NCBI GenBank assembly: GCA_026168455.1
Contig: CM047431.1
Location: 52,698,029 to 52,762,028, forward strand
Source of the DNA: Theocolax elegans
Lineage: Eukaryota; Arthropoda; Insecta; Hymenoptera; Cerocephalidae
Direction: 5' to 3'
DNA: 64,000 nucleotides
Part shown: positions 50,835-63,217 of the stretch, piece after piece
How positions within the stretch are numbered: the stretch's first letter is position 1
How the letters are laid out: each line of letters starts with the position of its first letter
Made by a program: the position numbers and the translations under genes
The notes under the pieces: model-generated
The model's input: only the letters and a program-made list of their open reading frames with translations
Database searches by the model: none
Told to the model about the DNA's origin: nothing

Positions 50835-53800
50835 AGTTAAAATACAATAACAATGAAAGGACGATCAACTAATTTATAAATATTATAAACTTTAATAATT
50901 TAATTTTTCTTGACCATCAGATGCATGCAAAGGTAGCTTTTATTAAAAAATTATCTCCTCGTGTATTTGGCGCTTAAAAGAAAATTCATCGTAAGGGCGC
51001 TTAATAAATAAAAAAAATTCAACAATATAAATTAATAAATTTTTATGAAAATTTACTGCATATTAAAACAGTTATTTTTGTTCCAAATATTCGTCTACTA
51101 TCGTTACAAAATATTATAGAATATATTTTTCTCATTGTGAAAATTGGAAAATAAACACACGTATAGAGGTATAATCCCAAGCACGTATATAACGCGAGTG
51201 CGTGCGTTTGTGCGAAAAAAGTGTCCCCGCCTCCTCCTCCTCCTTCTCTCGATCAACCGGTCGATCAACCTTTCCGTCCTGCGAACCCACCTTCAATATA
51301 TACACACATGCACACACGATTGAGATTCTCAGACTTTCTCTTTCGATTTAACTCGCGCGCGCCCGCAGAAAACGAAAACACGGAAAAAAAGAAAGCTCCC
51401 GTGCGGACGACCTGTTACGAAATTAATCCATATATATATCCATATATATATACACACACGCACATTTTGACCCGCATATCCTCTATCCCGTCATAATGGG
51501 CACGTGTGACTAATTTTTCAAAAAAAAAAAAAAAAGAAAGAAAAAGGATATTACCATAACTGTGCAGTTTACAACAACTCGAGGTTATACAGGGAGATAA
51601 AGAAAATTACGTTGAAGAGTTTTAAAAGGACAGAATGTGACCAAAGTATGTATAAGCCCGACAAGATATATAAGTCAATTTAAAGAGAGAAAACGCCCCC
51701 TCGTTCTTTTTTCCGAAGTGTCTGTGTTTAACGAGTTGGAATCTCGTGACGCGCGTCAAAAGCACGATGAATACTCACTCCTATGTTCTTCTTTTCCTTC
51801 TTTTTTTTTCGCGTCGCGTGTATACACATACACGTACCGAGTTAAATAGACGTACATACGCGCACACGTGTACATTATTCACGATTTTCTCACCAAAGGC
51901 GCATAGATGCCTGTACGTAATTTTTACGACGACACTACGTAACCCATGAATTATCAAGGATTTTAAACCCTCTGTCTATACGTTTGTATGCTTTCTAAAT
52001 GTGAATTAGTGAATAATCACTAAAAATATAGTGATAAGTCAGTCACTAGCACAAATTAGTGAATTGTTACTAATTCAATTAGTCAAAATTTACTATTTTA
52101 ATAGTGAATATTCACTAATTTCGTGACAGTGACAGACGTATCACTATTTCATTTTCAGAGAGTGTATATATATATACCGATGAGAATCTATCGGGGGGGA
52201 CGTAATTTGCGATCCGATCGAATGATAAATCCGCATTGTTGCGCGCCTATATTCGATTAATTTACACGGTGTACAAGCACAACGATATTATTAATTAATT
52301 ACTATATATATATATATAGCCAATGTAGTATAGAAAAAGAGCGTTTGAGATTGAATGATTGATAAGAAAGAGTAAATCTATATTGGTCGGGAAAACCACT
52401 TGGTATAGATAAAAAGTGAAAGAAGAAAAGGAAAAGAGAGAAGCGATAGGTAAGAGTAAAACAGAGGTTCCGAGAGACTAAAAGTTATATATACGAGAGC
52501 GTCTGCGTCTCATCTAAAATTAAAACCGAGTGAAGAAGAAGAAAAGGAGAAAGCCTGTAACGAATGCTTACTGTTTCTTCCTTCAAAAATTTCTGTTTTA
52601 TCTCCGCTTCCTTCTTCTTACGCGTACCTCTCTCTCTCTCTCTCTCACTCTCTCTTTATATATTTAGCGCAGAATCGGTTTTACGACTTTACCAAACACA
52701 CGTGGACGCCCGTCTATATATATATATATATACATATAATAATTATATTGAACGTTTATCCTTTTTATAAATAAACACCGCGAATATAATTAACTCGCGC
52801 GTGTTTAGCGTTTTTTCGCGTGCTCACAAAAAGGGAAGAATTAAAATTTTCATTTCTGTCATATTTATCCGTCCTTTGTGCCAAAAAAAAAAGATTCACT
52901 GTGCGCGTAAACCTGTCTAAACGTTGTATACACCTTAATTCCGAAACTGAAACCAATTAAACAAACAAACGAATCTATACACACACATACATATATAAAT
53001 ATATATATATACACACATATAGATACAGATATAATATAGCGCGCGCGTGCTCGGTCATTCGATGGTTTTTGCGCCGAAAATTTGTAACCGTATCTAGAAC
53101 TCGATTATTTCCCCTGCCACCCTTCGTATACTGCGACGTCTCTCACTCTCTCTATATCTCTCTCACTCTGGGTCTCGGTCTCCCTGTCTGTCGGTCTCTT
53201 TTCCCCCAAAGTGCTAAAGCAGCTCAGGTTGCGTCCCAGCTGGCAGCCGGAAGTGCCTCTCTGTGAGAAGCCAACGAGCGAGAAAATAAAGGAACCGCCA
53301 TTGCTCCCCATACCATAGGGTGCAGTGTGCACGTCCATGTGTGCGTGCGTATATGTATATATACAATGCACACGTACGTACGTTGATTATATATACTCCA
53401 TATCTTCGACACCTCGCAAACGTCATTTCTTGAGTATACACCATTGTACCCATGATAATATTATCCGTTTTTTTTTCGTTTCTGGTAAACATCGAACGTG
53501 TGAGATCTTATACCTGTTTTATTGTCTTTGAAACTGATCCGCGATCGCCTATTTCTCATTCCAAAATCGGAAAGTAATCGACGCGTCCCGCGACACGTCT
53601 AACAAATTTACATTTTATATATATATAAAATTATATACATGCATTATACATACCTGGACCCCCCCCCCCACACATACACGCACATACCCTTAATTGTTTC
53701 GATTGAAAAATTGACGTTTTAGAGACAAAATTCGATGAATATTATTTTAATCAAGTTAAATGCCAAACTTAAAGAGAAATCATTACGGCAACACAAACTC

Positions 53801-54023
53801 ATTTTATTTTTTGACTGAAAAATGAGACTTAATTCGAGTAAAACATAATAGTGTTTCAACCTTAAAAGAAATAGAGGATTTTGAAGTTTAGTAAACCACT
53901 CTTTGACCATAATTTTCTTAAACGTCCAATTTTCGACTAAAAAAAAAACGTTTCATAAATGCCTCGATAGATGCTGTCATTTTACCAAGGCATTGGTTAT
54001 TCTAGTGAAATATCATTAATATA

Positions 54024-54060
54024 TGTATGTGTGTATGTGTGTGTGTGTGTGTGTGTGTGT
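54024..54060. repeat. GT microsatellite
   Basis: Nearly pure GT run preceded by ATGTATGTGTGTATG. Confidence 0.85.
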
Positions 54061-54491
54061 ATACACAAATGACAAAATCATTGGAAAAGCAAGAAAATAT
54101 ATATAATAAATATACAATATACTGTTATATATACGTTACTTGATACTCTGAAAAAACTTCGAAAGTATAAATTTCAACATTCCTATATAGGTATATATAT
54201 ACACACGCGCGTATGCACAATATAGCCTTATACATAAAACACGAATTGCTAAATGAAGTTATAAAGAAATAGAGAGATACTGAGAACATTATTGATATAA
54301 TACCCGTCGGTTTATATTTGTATCGAATCAAGAATCGCATTCGACAATCGCTTCCCAAAGGAGCATACGATAAAATATTCACGTATACACGTATACGTAT
54401 ATGTATATGTGTATACTAATGCTCATATTACAAACCCGAGGAAAAGAAACACGAAAAAGGTTTAATTAAAAAGTGGTCGCCGCGCTTTACG

Positions 54492-54518
54492 CGTCGTCGT
54501 CGTCGTCGTCGTCGTCGT
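54492..54518. repeat. CGT trinucleotide repeat (9 units)
   Basis: Nine perfect CGT units in a GC-richer patch (GGCGCGAGCG follows). No coding exon surrounds it. Confidence 0.85.
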
Positions 54519-55137
54519 GTTGGCGCGAGCGAAAGGAGACTAACCGAAACGAAAAGAACGACCGAGTCTAATTGTAAAAAAGGATAGTAACAATAATAAT
54601 GGTAATACCAATAATAATAATAATGATATCAATCGTGTTAACCGAAGTTTTGAAAGAAACTTTTATAGTATATATCTATGTATATAATATTTTGTACACA
54701 CGAAAAATACGATTCTAACTTCTAGACATTTTTTTTTAAATTATCTTTTTATCGTTAAGACTCAACTCGGATATAATAATATTTTTGTTAACTTTAGGGT
54801 AAGTCTCTTTCCGCTCGTTGTCGATCGACGGGCACCTTTCCTTTTTGTTTTCTTTGCGCCCCACCCGCAGTATAGTTTTGCTATTCGTCTTTTGGATCAA
54901 GCTCAAATCGAGTGATATAAAACACACGGAGGTCGTTAAGTTGTAACCGTTTAATATATAGGAAATATTGAGTAAATTGCTCAATTTCAAGCAGAGATAT
55001 CTCTCATTGCAGTATGCAACCGCCTATGTACGCGTATGTATCGATGAACCAGAAAATTTACAAAGGTAAATTTTGCAGATGTATATGCAAATGCCTGTAC
55101 GTAGATCAGGTCATAAAAGATACATAAATAATGCAAT

Positions 55138-55683
55138 ATATGTAATATAAATAGTAACCAAAAACTACATAAATTAACTAAAATCTTGTGCAAAATTATA
55201 AATACATTAACAACCTCCTGCGTTTTATTTTTGTTTATCATGCAGAACCCATGCAGTAATCCCATAATTCAAAAAACTTTAGAAATGTACATAATAGATC
55301 ATTAATAGATTTTTTATTTGCATTAACCTATTTAGTTTTGAAAATACATAAATAAGATATTTTGTTTTATTAACGATACTTTCGATATGTTTTGCCATTT
55401 CGCGTTATAGTCAAAAAAATAAATCTAAAATATTTGTAAGGTTTGACTCTTTTAATATTTACATTATCTATTATTTTTTGATATATCTAGATGTTTCGGA
55501 ACACTATCTCTATAATGCCCAAATATCATATTTTTGTTTGTAGCAAATTTAAAGATAGCTTATTTAAAAACAGGCAATTTGCTATTTTACTTATAAAAGT
55601 TCATTTTATCTCGTCCAAGTGTTCATGTATTTCCATCGGCTGATATTACAGTATCATCTGCATTAGAGATTATTGATTATTTA
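55138..55683 (-). pseudogene. LINE reverse transcriptase fragment, copy 1
   Basis: On the minus strand the right end reads SNADDTVISADGNT, a degenerate form of the RT palm YADD motif, and further on LNYGITAW resembles the conserved (S/N)YGI..WG block downstream of the palm in insect non-LTR elements. Multiple stops separate them, so it is dead. The whole segment is repeated at 55792-56365; this copy lacks about 33 bases present there near 55233. Confidence 0.65.
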
Positions 55684-55791
55684 ACCTTCAAATTGTGCGT
55701 AGCAACGTTTAGATTAATGTAAATCTTATTATTTTATTGAAATACTACTGATCAGAAATTGGTTCATGATCAACAATTGGGTATGTGACGG

Positions 55792-56365
55792 TATATAATA
55801 TAAATAGTAACCAAAAACTACATAAATTAACTAAAATCTTGTGCAAAATTATAAATACATTAACAACCTCCTGCGTTTTATTTTTGTATATCATTTTTAT
55901 TAATCTATATTGTATCCTCTGCAGAACCCATACAGTAATCCCATAATTCAAAAAACTTTAGAAATATACATAATAGATCATTAATAGATTTTTTATTTGC
56001 ATTAACCTATTTAGTTTTGAAAATACATAAATAAGATATTTTGTTTTATTAACGATACTTTCGATATGTTTTGCCATTTCGCGTTATAGTCAAAAAAATA
56101 AATCTAAAATATTTGTAAGGTTTGACTCTTTTAATATTTACATTATCTATTATTTTTTGATATATCTAGATGTTTCGGAACACTATCTCTATAATGCCCA
56201 AATATCATATTTTTGTTTGTAGCAAATTTAAAGATAGCTTATTTAAAAACAGGCAATTTGCTATTTTACTTATATAAAAGTTCATTTTATCTCGTCCAAG
56301 TGTTCATGTATTTCCATCGGCTGATATTACAGTATCATCTGCATTAGAGATTATTGATTATTTAG
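55792..56365 (-). pseudogene. LINE reverse transcriptase fragment, copy 2
   Basis: Near-identical direct duplicate of 55138-55683, with the same ADDT and NYGIT motifs and an extra stretch encoding LQRIQYRLIKMIYK, which fits the basic block after NYGI..W in LINE RTs. The longer copy is thus closer to the ancestral element, and copy 1 carries an internal deletion. Confidence 0.65.
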
Positions 56366-57060
56366 GATATATTATTTACGATTCCATATAACATATACAA
56401 TAAAAATCCTGCATCACTAGTGGTGCATCCTACTACTTTTATACTTAAAAAAATCAGAGTTGTTTATATATATTTCACACGAGATTTTTCAAAACATTAA
56501 TTTCGTCAGTTTTAACTTTTGCAATGTGTTTTAGTTGTCGTATAGTCGATTAATTTCTACAAAAGATAACATTATGTATCGTTTTATAAAAACAAGCATG
56601 TATTCGCGATTTACTTTACATTAAATATGTACTATATACATTATAGTAAAAAGTATAAACTCTTTTCAAAGAGTAACATTTATATTAATATTTTTAATTT
56701 TTACTACACGTATAATATAATAATATTTTAACTGGACTGGCAGCTATGGCAATTGATACAGTATTGTAGTAAAATTTTCGTTAAATTAAGTGTATCCCAC
56801 CGTTACTATAAAATATATAGTAATTTTTACTACATAGATTTGATATTTTCTTAAAGTTAATTGTGTATATACAAAATCGAGTCGATTAAAATTCTAAATA
56901 AATCAGAATAACGCATTGAAAAAATAATTCCGAATTACATTCGAATTGTCTCAAGTAATATAGCTGTCAAACGAAAAAGCACATCTCGCACGTAGGTAAA
57001 TATATATATATATATAATAGAGAAAATGAGACGAGACGAAGAGTCTAAGTAGTAAAAGAA

Positions 57061-57400
57061 ATTTTCCTTATAGGCGGTCCGGCGGTGGTAAGCACGAGAG
57101 ACTCGTCATTCTTCGTTCGGTTTCGTTACGGTCCTTGCTCTCGCGAGTTGCCGCAGCGGCGGCTACTGAACCCGACTCGAACCGCGAAGGCTGCGGCCGC
57201 GACTACGACGACGACGGCGACTTTCCGCGAACGCACATCAACGCTCGCGCGCGCGTTCTTTCGCAACCAAAGTATACGATGTATAAGTGTGTGCAGTTGG
57301 ATGTGTCAAACGATGGAACTTTACACTTTCGACGGATTCGGACCGTACGAGCAATTAACAAAAATACTTAGAAACGATAAATAACCGCGCGGGGGTACAG
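57061..57400. other. GC-rich island, possible alternative first exon
   Basis: Clearly GC/CpG-richer than its flanks (GCAGCGGCGGCTACTG near 57155; ACGACGACGACGGCG near 57208). Open frames run on several frames, none recognisable. A short frame from ATG 57311 (MELYTFDGFGPYEQLTK) ends in TAA after 23 codons. Given its place in a long intron, an alternative promoter for the NHS-like gene is a reasonable guess. Confidence 0.3.
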
Positions 57401-57476
57401 TGTGCCGCCCGTGAAAACTGAGGAGAGTTATAGAAAAATGACGAGAGGCAAAAAAAAGGAAGAGAGAAGAGTGTGT

Positions 57477-57481
<5 letters not shown>

Positions 57482-57523
<42 letters not shown>
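57482..57523. repeat. GA microsatellite
   Basis: About 21 uninterrupted GA units just downstream of the GC-rich island. In insects such tracts often mark promoters; here it is circumstantial. Confidence 0.85.
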
Positions 57524-57527
<4 letters not shown>

Positions 57528-58270
57528 AACTGGTCTCGCTCTCGAGAGAGTCAGAAAGAAAGAAGGAAAGAAAGAACCGATCGTCTCCTCGAAGGGGAAA
57601 CCTTATACGGTGACGCTTGGTTCTCCTCTTTGGTTCCGCGAATCCGTCTGTGTGGAAAAATCGGCGCATGTGTACTGACTGCTATACACCACGAGGTGCG
57701 GCTCCGATCCTCTATATATATTGAGCTTTTTCTTTACCCACACACATGCACATATAATACGTATATCCACATATATTAACTATTGAAAAATTAAATTTGT
57801 GTAGATCTTCGATCGATATGCATATATATATGTATTTATATACAACCAAATGAGGTGTATAGTAATAACGTGTCGTTGTGAATTCCGTAGGCGTAAGGTT
57901 CGCACCTTATACGGGCCCCATTTTTGGTAAACGGTAAAACTGGGTCGAGTGGTTTTTTGTATACTCGTGCATACGGGAGAAAGCATCTTATATCTATACG
58001 CATACGCACACGGACGATCGGTCTCGACTCTCGAGGTATGCATATATATATACCTATATATACATCACGTTACGAACCTGAGTTTACATTATACAATTTT
58101 CATGCACTACAATTTTTCTCGTATTCCTTCGAATTTCGAATGAAAAATAAATTAAATAAAAACGATATACGTGTATAGGATATTTATTTTTGAGCCCGGT
58201 GTGCGGATGATCGATAATAATCGGATTTTAACGAATAAGATGCAACAAATCACGAATCACGGTTATGGCC

Positions 58271-58556
58271 GATTGATTTTATAAGTATGTGTATAGAGCT
58301 CAAACGAATCGGAAATAAATTGCGATTCACGATTTGCCATTGTAACGCCACAATGACGACGATCGTCTCCGATTAAACGAGAACAAGACTATCAGATTCA
58401 AATGATTTTCTATTAATTATAATTTAATTGAACGAGCCAACGTATTTTATTTAAATAATTATATAACTAAAGAAACTTGGCATTTTTTTTTCTCTTTGTT
58501 ACTGTATACGGCGGTTATCCGGTGTGGCGGTACGTTGAAACGACCGACATACATAT
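58271..58556. repeat. Duplicated segment A (copy 1)
   Basis: Runs from GATTGATTTTATAAGTATG to CGACCGACATACATAT and is repeated at 59329-59605 with small indels. It ends exactly where the fold-back transposon begins. Confidence 0.85.
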
Positions 58557-59328
58557 GGGCTATTTCACGTCAAGTGGTACGATGAAAATTTTAAATCGCT
58601 CCAAAATTTGAAAACAGGCTGGAAATATCTGTCAGAAGATAGAAAAAAAATTTTAGGTGTTAAAAATAATTTGCCTAAGAGTTATTCCCACATGAAAAAT
58701 GAAAATTTTTCAATTTTTAGAAAAATTTCTATGTTCAAAGCCATTTATCTCAAAATCTATTGATTTTTTTGAAAAAACATTAAAAACAACTTTTGTTCAA
58801 AATAATCCTTAGAACTTATCTACCTGGTTACAATTCTTAATTTTAACATCTCGAAGAGATAGGGCACTTGGAATATTGATATCAAAAAAAGGCGACCACG
58901 CCACAATCGATTTTGATCTAATACCGCTCAAAAGATCACATTTTTTGAGAACTTTCGAATGGCGGTGTTAGATTATTGGCCAAGACCGCTGGTGTAAGTT
59001 AGGCCCTAAAAATACATGAAAATGAGTGATTTTATGAGGTTTATGGGGTATAACTTACACCACGTCTTGGCCAATAATCTAACCACCGCCATTCGAAAGT
59101 TCTCAAAAATGTGATCTTTTGAGCGGTATTAGATCAAAATCGATTGTGGCGTGGTTGTCTTTTTTTGATATTCAATATTTCCAAGTGCCCTATCTCTTCG
59201 AGATTTTAAAATTAAGAATTGTAACCCAGGTAGATAAGTTCTAAGGATTATTTGAACAAAAGTTGTTTTTAATGTTTTTCAAAAAAATCAATAGATTTTG
59301 AGATAAATGCCCTAAAATACATGAAAAT
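58557..59328. mobile_element. Fold-back transposon, left part
   Basis: Starts GGGCTATTTCACGTCAAGTG; the matching inverted end CACTTGACATGAAATAGCCC is at 61896-61915. Internally it is a large palindrome: TGGCGGTGTTAGATTATTGG near 58962 is mirrored as CCAATAATCTAACCACCGCC near 59074. No transposase is readable. It breaks off at 59328, where TE sequence (ATACATGAAAATGA) switches into segment A at a shared GATTTTAT. Confidence 0.85.
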
Positions 59329-60910
59329 GATTGATTTTATAAGTATGTGTATAGAGCTCAAACGAATCGGAAATAAATTGCGATTCACGATTTGCCATTG
59401 TAACGCCACAATGACGACGATCGTCTCCGATTAAACGAGAACAAGACTATCAGATTCAAATGATTTTCTATTAATTATAATTTAATTGAACGAGCCAACG
59501 TATTTTATTTAATAATCTAAAGAACTTGGCATTTTTTTTTCCTCTTTGTTACTGTATACGGCGGTTATCCAGTGTGGCGGTACGTTGAACGACCGACATA
59601 CATATATATAATTTATCTCATGAAGTAAATTTATCTGGCATCGGTTCTCGCCAAACTTGGCTGAAAGCGTCTGGCATTGCTTTTGACAACAGCTACTCTT
59701 TTGTCTACGCTATCGAGGAGGAAAATAAATGGGATACGCAAAAATTCGGTTATATATCCGTAAGGCCTGTAATCTCTCGCTATCTCTCTCTTCTTCACCT
59801 TTTTAGTCGTTGTTACTTTTTACCCTCTATGGTATAAATTTAATGGGAACTGAATTTTTCATTGATCGATTTTAAAGTTTTGGTTTGTTGAACCCGAAAA
59901 AATCGATAAATTAGTTGGCATCAAGAATTTAAGCGGATAAAAGTATACATCCATTAAAATGGTATAAAAAGAGTTGTCGAAATTTTGGGTTTAAGATATG
60001 TTGATAATGAGAATTTTCAAATATCGTTGGGATCCACGGATAATAACTTGAGTCTCGAAGGTATATAACTATACACCGCTCGCAGAAAACAGGCGGGCAT
60101 AATAATAGTATAACAAGAATATTAATAATTAGCAATGAAATCACTATTTCTGACTTACAATCAATCAAACACGAATGTAACAAAGAAGAAAGGGGAAAAA
60201 TAAACTCGACAACACGGTCGAACGATCTAAACGATCGAGGTAATAACGAAACCTCTAATCAACTCCGACAAACAGCGATCAGCATAGTGTGGTGTATATA
60301 TGTATGCACACATGTATATGTATATACGAGAGAGATGTGTCACAAAATGACGAAAGGACATAGACGGTATGATACATCATACATATATGCATGATATGCG
60401 AACAGTCAAAAAAAAAATAATAATGAAAAAGAGAAAGAGGGAAGGAGAGAAGCAGAGTAAAGGGTCGAACAAAGAGGAAGAGAGCTCGTAGATCGAGCCG
60501 GACGCGAGGGAAAGTCGCGAGTGGGCTGCAACAAAAGAAGCATCAGGAGCATCAGCAGCGTCCGCATCCTCTAGGTGCGCTCTTGCACATAAGCGACAGA
60601 AAGAGAGAGAAGAGAGAGAGAGAGTGAGTGAGTGTGCATCTGCCATCCAGGTCTTTCATTCTCCCTTTCCGCGGTTCTTTGATTCGATTACATAGACGTA
60701 AAGGGGTTGCATTATAAACCCCTAAAACTCGTCGAGTGCCTCCAACCGGCTTCCGTGTACACATAGACACGTACGCAAATTGTGTGCCCTGGAAGGCATG
60801 TGTGTATATATATATATATGTAATATACGGAACATGTCCGCGCGTGAAAAATTAAGTTGTGAAAAGTGTGCAGTGAGCGTGTACGTTATACGTACGTGTG
60901 TAATGTTGAT
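59329..60910. repeat. Segment A' plus B with empty transposon site
   Basis: A' (to about 59605) runs straight into B with ACATACATATATATAATTT and no transposon between, which is the pre-insertion site. B (59606-60910) is repeated at 61916-63217. B contains a GC-richer core (about 60480-60600) and GA tracts but no recognisable gene. Confidence 0.85.
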
Positions 60911-61915
60911 AATCCTTAGAACTTATCTACCTGGGTTACAATTCTTAATTTTAACATCTCGAGAGATAGGCACTTGGAAATATTGAATATCAAAAAAGGC
61001 GACCACGCCACAATCGATTTTGATCTAATACCGCTCAAAAGATCACATTTTTTGAGAACTTTCGAATGGCGGTGGTAGATTATTGGCCAAGACCGCTGGT
61101 GTAAGTTAGGCCCTAAAATACATGAAAATGAGTGATTTTATGAGGTTTATGGGGTATAACTTACACCAACGGTCTTGGCCAATAATCTAACCACCGCCAT
61201 TCGAAAGTTCTCAAAAATGTGATCTTTTGAGCGGTATTAGATCAAAATCGATTGTGGCGTGGTTGTCTTTTTTTGATATTCAATATTTCCAAGTGCCCTA
61301 TCTCTTCGAGATTTTAAAATTAAGAATTGTAACCCAGGTAGATAAGTTCTAAGGATTATTTTGAACAAAAGTTGTTTTTAATGTTTTTTCAAAAAAATCA
61401 ATAGATTTTGAGATAAATGCCCTAAAATACATGAAAATGAGTGATTTTATGAGGTTTATGGGGTTATAACTTACACCAACGGTCTTGGCCAATAATCTAA
61501 CCACCGCCATTCGAAAGCTCGCGAAAAATGTGATCTTTTGAGCGGTGTTAAATCAAAATCGATTGTGGCGTGGTCGCCTTTTTTGATATTCAATATTTCC
61601 GGGCGTTCTATCTCTTCGAGATTTTAAAATTAAGAATTGTAACCCAGGTAGATAAATTTTAAAGATTATTTTGAACAAAAGTTGTTTTAATGTTTTTTTC
61701 AAAAAAATCAATAGATTTTGAGATAAATGGCTTTGAAAATAGAAATTTTTCTAAAAAGTTGAAAAATTTCCATTTTTTATGGTGGAATAACTCTTAGGCA
61801 AATTATTTTTAACACCTAAAAATTTTTTTCTATCTTCTGAAAGATATTTCCAGTCTGTTTTCAAATTTTGGAGCGATTTAAAATTTTCATCGTTCCACTT
61901 GACATGAAATAGCCC
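60911..61915. mobile_element. Fold-back transposon, right part
   Basis: Starts abruptly at AATCCTTAGAACTTATC, which corresponds to about 58803 in the left part, then passes through the central palindrome, repeats one right-arm module (61140-61420 and 61440-61730), and finishes with the terminus CATGAAATAGCCC followed by ATATATATAATTT of B'. The two parts overlap in the middle, so together they span the element. Confidence 0.85.
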
Positions 61916-63217
61916 ATATATATAATTTATCTCATGAAGTAAATTTATCTGGCATCGGTTTCTCGCCAAACTTGGCTGAAAGCGTCTGGCATTGCTTTTG
62001 ACAACAGCTACTCTTTTGTCTACGCTATCGAGGAGGAAAATAAATGGGATACGAAAAAATTCGGTTATATATCCGTAAGGCCTGTAATCTCTCGCTATCT
62101 CTCTCTTCTCCCTTTTTAGTCGTTATTACTTTTTACCCTCTATGGTATACATTTAATGGGACTGAATTTTTCATTGATCGATTTTAAAGTTTTGGTTTGT
62201 TGAACCCAAAAATCGATAAATTAGTTGCATCAAGAATTTAAGCGGATAAAAGTATAATCCATTAAATGGTATAAAAAGAGTTGTCGAAATTTTGGGTTTA
62301 AAGATGTTGATAATGAGAATTTTCAAATATCGTTGGGATCCACGGATAATAACTTGAGTCTCGAAGGTATATAACTATACACCGCTCGCAGAAAACAGGC
62401 GGGCATAATAATAGTATAACAAGAATATTAATAATTAGCAATGAAATCACTATTTCTGACTTACAATCAATCAAACACGAATGTAACAAAGAAGAAAGGG
62501 GAAAAATAAACTCGACAACACGGTCGAACGATCTAAACGATCGAGGTAATAACGAAACCTCTAATCAACTCCGACAAACAGCGATCAGCATAGTGTGTGT
62601 ATATATGTATGCACACATGTATATGTATATACGAGAGAGATGTGTCACAAAATGACGAAAGGACATAGACGGTATGATACATCATACATATATGCATGAT
62701 ATGCGAACAGTCAAAAAAAAAATAATAATGAAAAAGAGAAAGAGGGAAGGAGAGAAGCAGAGTAAAGGGTCGAACAAAGAGGAAGAGAGCTCGGTAGATC
62801 GAGCCGGACGCGAGGGAAAGTCGCGAGTGGGCTGCAAACAAAAGAAGCATCAGGAGCATCAGCAGCGTCCGCATCCTCTAGGTGCGCTCTTGCACATAAG
62901 CGACAGAAAGAGAGAGAGAGAGAGAGAGAGTGAGTGAGTTGCATCTGCCATCCAGGTCTTTCATTCTCCCCTTTCCCGCGGTTCTTTGATTCGATTACAT
63001 AGACGTAAAGGGGTTGCATTATAAACCCCTAAAACTCGTCGAGTGCCTCCAACCGGCTCGTGTACACATATACACGTACGCAAATTTTTTTCCCTGGAAT
63101 GCATGTGTGTATATATATATATATATATGTATATACGGAACATTGTCCGCGCGTGAAAAATTAAGTTGGAAAAGTGTGCAGTGAGCGTGTACGTTATACG
63201 TACGTGTGTATGTTGAT
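61916..63217. repeat. Duplicated segment B (copy 2)
   Basis: Direct duplicate of 59606-60910 with many single-base indels. The copies part company at GTTGAT: here the sequence runs on into CAGAAGAACACC, whereas the first copy jumps into transposon sequence. Confidence 0.85.

Larger units (their letters stand above)
48478..58268. other. Probable first intron of the NHS-like gene, part 1
   Basis: No continuing exon is readable. Contents include TA (48804-48826), AAAG (48917-48946), CT (52628-52655), GT (54024-54060) and CGT (54492-54518) microsatellites, an inverted-repeat element, a strong hairpin and a duplicated LINE fragment listed separately. GC-richer patches at 48980-49060, 51190-51420, 53030-53340 and 57060-57420 could be enhancers, alternative promoters or non-coding exons. 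Region 52000-52160 repeats the words CACTAA and TTAGTG in both orientations, perhaps an old MITE. Confidence 0.5.
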
